Under the pieces are notes generated by a model. It ran no database searches, was not told the DNA's origin, and saw only the letters and a list, made by a program, of their open reading frames with translations. From NCBI GenBank assembly GCA_003024985.2, contig PXIH01S0052447.1: a DNA stretch of 10,811 nucleotides; one strand, given 5' to 3'. Position numbers and translations under genes: made by a program. Positions 7,494 through 10,811 of the stretch are shown here, one piece after another. The stretch's first letter is position 1. Every line of letters begins with the position of its first letter. Source of the stretch: Euperipatoides rowelli (taxonomy: Eukaryota; Onychophora; Udeonychophora; Euonychophora; Peripatopsidae).

Positions 7494-8200
7494 ATGGCTG
7501 TTGTTAACAATTTGAAAATAATGTCCTTGAATGTTCAAGGTTTAAATAATTATGCTAAGAAAAAAATGTTGAAGAAATTGCTGGCTGAGCAGATAGATGT
7601 GGCGTTAATTCAGGAAACCAAGCTTAGTTCTAATGTGAATGTCAGGCTTGATATAATCGAAAGACACTATTTGGTATTTAATGGTAATTCTTACAAAGCA
7701 TGCAGAGGTGTAATGATTTTGATAGCAAAATCTATTTTCCCCAGAAATATTAGGTTGATTATGGCAAAGGATAGACTGCTAATATTGGAACTTATGATAA
7801 GTGGTAAAGCGATGCAATTAATTTCTTATTATGCACCAATCAAATTACATTTAATAAGGTATGGTTGCATGAACTGATACAGGGCTGCAGTAATGCTATT
7901 GACAGTATAATAATAGGTATGGATTTAAATGTCAGAAACATCGATTTATTACCGGAATTTAAAAACTTTATATTGGTGTCAGGATATCAGGATGTTGCAC
8001 TTAGATGTGCGAAGGTTCATATTAATACACACAATGGTCCATCTCCTTCCAGATAGGACTTTATTTTTACGAAATTTAATGGTATTTGTATTATGAGCTA
8101 TCTAGTGCAGCCTGTCGTATTTTCGGATCATGGTGCGCTGATTGTGGAAGTGCAAATGGGTAATTTTCACACCATTCCTATTAAACTCAACTGTTCAAAG
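7494..8200 (+). pseudogene. LINE ORF2, APE-type endonuclease domain
   Basis: ATG 7494 starts MAVVNNLKIMSLNVQGLNN, with the SLNVQG/N block that opens APE-like LINE endonucleases. The catalytic glutamate follows in LIQETK at about 7605-7622. QLISYYAPIK near 7816-7845 fits the YAP strand. A frameshift near 7850 leads to IIIGMDLNVRNIDLLP, where the usual GDFN is altered to GMDLN. A TAG stop at 8054-8056 stands just before DFIF, and the catalytic SDH is retained in VVFSDHGAL (TCG GAT CAT, 8123-8131). The enzyme nicks target DNA to prime reverse transcription. One frameshift, one stop and an altered GDFN mean this copy is inactive. The domain call is secure; the clade is not. Confidence 0.82.
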
Positions 8201-8776
8201 GCTTACATTCATTCCGGCTACATATTGCTTTACCATAAATGAAATGTCGAATATATACATTAAGGCCAATTGTGTGAATTTTCAGTTAGACGACAACCAG
8301 GGTATCAGTGATTTCAAAGCATTTTTGAACAAGCTAATATTGAAGTCACCATATCACTTTAAGAGTAATTTAGATTTAAAAATTGCAGAGCTCGAATCAT
8401 ATCTAAACCTTATGACTAATTTACTGGCAAATAATGTGCCCTTTTTTATTAAATGTAGAACTGAATTAAATCATTAAAATGAATAAAAAGCTTAAAGTGG
8501 CATCTCTATTGGTGAGAAGGGACATTTGCGCTAGTGCATCTGAAATTGGGATGCTAACAACTATTAATAAAAAAACTGTGTTGATTGATCATCTTGATCA
8601 TCAGGGTATTATATTATATAGAGGTGCTCATATTGTTACTATTTTACTTGAATCCTTGTAGGGGCTATACGGTGATAAGGACAATTGTCATTTAATGATG
8701 CAGTCTTTGTAGTAGATGACCAATCTCAATATAACATTGATATACTGAAACTGATAAAGCTATAGCAGATACTATA
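8201..8776 (+). pseudogene. LINE ORF2, linker between endonuclease and RT
   Basis: The stretch keeps a hydrophilic coding character, for example from 8240 to 8470 with DNQGISDFKAFLNKLIL and LDLKIAELESYLNLM, which resembles the helical region after the endonuclease in L1/Tx1-like ORF2. It is broken by TAA at 8475-8477, a second open segment runs 8479-8661, and more stops follow. No independent catalytic motif was seen. It is assigned by position and style only. Confidence 0.5.
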
Positions 8777-9263
8777 ATGCAGATTAATAAGAAAAGTTCG
8801 CCAGGGCCCGACCTTATAGATTTTAACATTTTTACCAGGTTATCTCATGTTCTTATGCATATGTTTAAATGTAGATATGAAAGATGGATTAGTCAATGTG
8901 TCATCTATCAGCCATTGATTGATTCTTATCTAGTGTATTTTCCAAAAAGGACTTGTAATTTTTCCAAGCCGCTGGGAATCAACAGCCTGCGACTGATCAA
9001 CATACAAAACATGGAATGCCAAGCTAATCAATAATAAGCTGTCTGGATTGCTGCCGTCTATGTTATCAGATTATCAATTCTCATTAAAAAAGAGAAATAT
9101 TCATGTGCAGTTGATGCTCCTTCAGGATACTGTGCAGCATATCAAACAAAAGCGGTTAAGAAAGGCTGTGATAATGTTTTTGGATATATCGAAAGCATAT
9201 GACTGTGTATCATATATTACTTATCTCATCTCTTTAGTTAAAAGGCACTTTAGTAGTATATAA
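8777..9263 (+). pseudogene. LINE ORF2, N-terminal reverse transcriptase, cut after motif A
   Basis: INKKSSPGPDLIDFNIF at about 8783-8830 is the SPGPDG block of LINE reverse transcriptases, with the final glycine lost. YFPKRTCNFSKPLGINSLRL near 8936-8997 corresponds to the LIPK...RPISLLN fingers block. A frame change at about 9015-9034 leads to LPSMLSDYQF, matching the LP...Q.GF stretch. VIMFLDISKAYDCVSY carries motif A (FLDISKAYD at 9177-9203, first catalytic Asp GAT 9183-9185). The reading ends at 9263. Motif C (YADD-like) and the thumb are absent from the next kilobase, so the enzyme would be inactive even with frames intact. Confidence 0.82.
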
Positions 9264-9317
9264 TATGAGAGTTCTGGAACACTTAGGCACATGAGGTAGA
9301 AGGTGCAGCAGTGCAGC
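9264..9317. other. breakpoint zone after the truncated LINE
   Basis: LINE-like coding ends near 9263 and unrelated sequence starts. No second copy of the breakpoint or target duplication was found. Confidence 0.4.
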
Positions 9318-9343
9318 TACATGTTAAACCTATGGAGCTGCAC
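9311..9343. repeat. perfect 8-bp inverted repeat
   Basis: GTGCAGCT (9311-9318) pairs exactly with AGCTGCAC (9336-9343) around a 17-base loop. It is not followed by a T run and no function is assigned. Confidence 0.55.
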
Positions 9344-9445
9344 ATATGGGGAGAGGGTATAGGAACAAGTCTAATCCTATGGAGTTTTACATGTTAATTC
9401 AATGAGGTGCCTACATAACTAATCTCATGGAAAATATAAAATAAT
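9318..9445 (+). repeat. degenerate tandem repeat, period about 48 bp
   Basis: CCTATGGAG occurs at 9329-9337 and 9376-9384. CTAATCCTATGGAG near 9371 and CTAATCTCATGGA near 9420 give the same offset. ACATGTTAA occurs twice as well, near 9319 and 9390. Three worn units are visible at most. Confidence 0.4.
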
Positions 9446-9567
9446 ATTTAATAAATAGAATATTGAAAATTATTTTTTTCGAAGTTAATTCAATTATTTT
9501 AATCTAATATTTTTTTACAAACGAATAAAGTATAGGAATATTTTTTAAGTAAAAAAAATCAAACAAC

Positions 9568-9582
9568 AGCATTTCAATTATT
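9568..9582. repeat. 15-bp direct repeat, left copy (target duplication)
   Basis: AGCATTTCAATTATT is identical to 9812-9826. A perfect 15-bp match flanking a tailed segment is the usual signature of LINE-mediated insertion. Confidence 0.65.
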
Positions 9583-9590
9583 TTTTTTTT

Positions 9591-9645
9591 TAAAAAAAAT
9601 AAATTTCCTCTCCAAGAGGAGAAGAAATGTATTTTTTTTTTTTGG
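9591..9645. repeat. imperfect palindrome in the A-rich part
   Basis: TCCTCT (9606-9611) pairs with AGAGGA (9615-9620) around CCA. The flanking A-rich and T-rich arms extend the pairing imperfectly to about 25 bases on each side. Confidence 0.45.
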
Positions 9646-9712
9646 TTACTTAAATTAAACTTATAATTGACTATAATATCTGATTGAATCACTAAATACA
9701 GGTTCCTTGATG

Positions 9713-9802
9713 TTAGAAGGGCAGCGTTCTTGGAGGCGAGCTGTACACCTCGGCATATGCCTTCGGTTCATCAAGTGGAAGTGAATCCTCTCGACCACGG
9801 AA
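9713..9802 (-). pseudogene. coding-like 29-codon block ending in a stop
   Basis: On the minus strand, directly after CTTTGTCTCAG, 29 codons read FRGREDSLPLDEPKAYAEVY then SSPPRTLPF and end in TAA (plus strand TTA, 9713-9715). The residue mix, rich in D, E, P, K and S, is unlike the I/L/F/Y-rich noise of the surrounding AT-rich DNA, and the region is clearly richer in G+C. It could be the C-terminal end of a host protein carried in a retrocopy. The CTCAG at its edge resembles a splice acceptor, so a true terminal exon is an alternative, but the flanking 15-bp direct repeat favours insertion. The plus strand is also open here (9700-9951, with VHQVEVNPLDHGTE), so strand is not certain. I do not recognise the protein. 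Confidence 0.3.
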
Positions 9803-9811
9803 CTGAGACAA

Positions 9812-9826
9812 AGCATTTCAATTATT
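9812..9826. repeat. 15-bp direct repeat, right copy (target duplication)
   Basis: AGCATTTCAATTATT, identical to 9568-9582. Confidence 0.65.
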
Positions 9827-10026
9827 CAATTTACAAAACACAATGTTTTTTTATAGAAATACAAGCACCTCAAACATTTTCAAAAGATAAGAATTTAAAT
9901 CAGAGCATATTGCGATACATATCATTAGAAAAAAACTCTCAACAGAAATAAATAAAAAAGTATCTAACATTGAATTATTAATATGTTTAAAGATAACAAT
10001 TAATAGTAGTAGGAGAGGGACAATCT
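9827..10026. other. AT-rich DNA without a recognisable gene
   Basis: No conserved reading or repeat was seen. It leads into the tandem array. Confidence 0.5.
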
Positions 10027-10811
10027 AACCATTATTTTTGTGGTGGTGGTCCCCATAGACTTAACATGGGACAAGAAGGTGGTCCCACATACTTTTCACA
10101 TGTTACCAATGGAACCACCTTCTTATGGGCTTTTAACCTGGGATTTATGATGAAAAAGGGCATTAGGACCATTTTGTGGGTCCCACCCACTTATGGGATT
10201 TTAAACTGGGATTTATATATCCTAAAGGGCAATGATGACCATTTTGTGGGCCAAACCTCTTTATGGGATTTTAACCTGGGATTTATATACCCTAAAGGGC
10301 TATGATGTTAATTTTGAAAATGNNCATTATGACCATTTGGTGGGCCCCACCTCCTTATGGGCTTTATATGTCCTAAAGGTCTATGATGTTAATTTTGAAA
10401 ATGGGCATTATGACCATTTTTTTGGGCACCTCTTACTTGTGAAATTTTAACCTGGGATTTATATATTCTAAAGGGGTATAATGAAAAAGGGCACTATGAC
10501 CATTTGGTGGATGCCACTTTTTGTATAATTTTAACTTTGGATTTTGATCTTATAAAGACTAGGATGTTCATTTTCAAGGTTAAGGTTATTAACTAGTAAA
10601 GGGCACTATAACCATTTGATGGGTGTCAACTCCTTTTGGAATTTAAAGAGTGATTTAAAGAGATTTTGTCATTGTGCCGCCGCCCCTCCCCTCCCCTGGG
10701 TAGGGGGAAAGGGGATGTCTGAGTCATTAAGTTTATATTAAAGCTGATCTACTAAAAGACTGTTTTTCAAGGTTATGCTTACATATTATCAACATTTATG
10801 AAAAAGGGCAC
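10027..10811 (+). repeat. irregular tandem repeat array, units about 70-112 bp
   Basis: Units are anchored by GACCATTT (or AACCATTT) at 10167, 10237, 10331, 10412, 10498 and 10610, giving spacings of 70, 94, 81, 86 and 112 bp. A typical unit runs through TGGTGGGNCCCACC, CTTATGGGATTTTAACCTGGG, ATTTATAT, CCTAAAGGGC and TATGATG. Worn units extend left to about 10027. Units differ by presence of the TTAATTTTGAAAATGGGCATTAT insert. The last 17 bases repeat the ATGAAAAAGGGCAC seen at about 10481-10494, so the array probably continues beyond the window. Two N bases sit at 10323-10324. Open frames across it repeat with the unit and are not taken as genes. Confidence 0.85.
10677..10714. other. C-rich/G-rich tract within the array
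   Basis: CCGCCGCCCCTCCCCTCCCC is followed after one base by GGGTAGGGGGAAAGGGG. The minus strand has three G4 runs plus GG pairs, and the two halves can pair imperfectly. It is the most GC-rich spot in the window and interrupts the last repeat unit. Function unknown. Confidence 0.6.

Larger units (their letters stand above)
5744..9263 (+). mobile_element. Tx1/L1-like non-LTR retrotransposon, lacking its 3' half
   Basis: Four blocks appear in the canonical LINE order: an RRM-like ORF1 with zinc knuckles, an APE-type endonuclease, a linker, and the N-terminal reverse transcriptase up to motif A. The endonuclease wording SLNVQGLNN...QETK and the RT wording CVSYITYL are of the L1/Tx1 style, hence the tentative clade. 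Neither the catalytic YADD region, the thumb, nor a poly(A)-type end follows. LINE copies usually lose their 5' ends, so retaining the start and losing the end points to a later deletion or rearrangement. The left boundary is uncertain and may lie upstream of 5744. Confidence 0.72.
9583..9811 (-). mobile_element. retroposed segment with A-rich 3' end (SINE or processed mRNA copy)
   Basis: Read on the minus strand, the segment starts TTGTCTCAGTTCCG at 9811 and ends in a run of A directly against the left 15-bp direct repeat. It holds a GC-richer block of about 100 bp, then AT-rich sequence with an inner A run (about 9632-9644 on the plus strand as T) and the terminal A run. Length (229 bp), A-rich end and 15-bp duplication fit a LINE-mobilised sequence. 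TGGTCGAGAGG (plus strand CCTCTCGACCA) near the 5' end matches a Pol III A box, which would suit a tRNA-derived SINE, but no good B box follows. The alternative is the 3' end of a retroposed mRNA. I cannot decide between the two. Confidence 0.55.

Noticed and set aside
9785-9802. tRNA gene on the minus strand
   Set aside because: Only an A-box-like TGGTCGAGAGG is present. No matching B box, anticodon stem or acceptor stem could be folded.
10066-10450. Repetitive protein encoded by the tandem array
   Set aside because: The two open frames are in different registers and arise from periodic sequence; unit lengths are often not multiples of three, so no frame can persist.
10027-10811. CRISPR array
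   Set aside because: Units are adjacent and diverged with variable length; there are no unique spacers between short identical repeats, and the context is eukaryotic.
1-10811. A new multi-gene defence, biosynthetic or mobile system
   Set aside because: All recognisable coding parts belong to known retrotransposon families, and no cluster of intact co-directional genes is present.

Overview
The window reads as a stretch of AT-rich eukaryotic, most likely metazoan, repeat DNA rather than a gene region. The evidence is a copia-type LTR retrotransposon with a half-tRNA-like primer site, a CR1/jockey-group LINE tail, a Tx1/L1-like LINE, hAT-type MITEs with 8-bp target duplications, microsatellite and minisatellite DNA, and no operon structure or bacterial ribosome binding sites. 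The lineage cannot be fixed from sequence alone; an invertebrate draft assembly (two N bases at 10323-10324) would fit. No intact host gene and no new defence or biosynthetic system was found.

Layout. 1-481: host or unassigned DNA holding a 189-bp hAT-like MITE (160-348, target duplication matching at 7 of 8 bases) and a short TAT microsatellite. 482-3777: a copia element with two roughly 460-bp LTRs, a perfect 5-bp target duplication GTTTT, remnants of gag, protease and integrase, a polypurine tract, and no reverse transcriptase or RNase H. 3778-4500: AT-rich DNA with no gene. 4503 to about 5375: the C-terminal end of a CR1/jockey-group LINE reverse transcriptase, split by a 327-bp hAT MITE (4740-5066) with a perfect 8-bp target duplication GCATAGAC.

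5744-9263: a decayed two-ORF non-LTR retrotransposon. ORF1 carries an RRM-like segment and two zinc-knuckle-like motifs. ORF2 carries an APE-type endonuclease and the start of the reverse transcriptase, ending just after motif A, so the copy lacks its 3' half. 9318-9445: a degenerate repeat of about 48 bp. 9568-9826: a minus-strand retroposed segment bounded by a perfect 15-bp direct repeat, with A-rich sequence at its 3' end and a GC-richer, coding-like 90-bp block. 10027-10811: an irregular tandem array with units of about 70-112 bp and a GGTGGGNCCCACC-like quasi-palindrome; it appears to run past the window end.

The genes do not work together as a pathway. They are layers of transposition. 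The clear nested event is the hAT MITE inside the LINE tail. The most useful leads are the 9583-9811 retroposed segment, the copia copy whose LTRs are far better preserved than its coding region, and the LINE that kept its 5' part but lost its 3' part.
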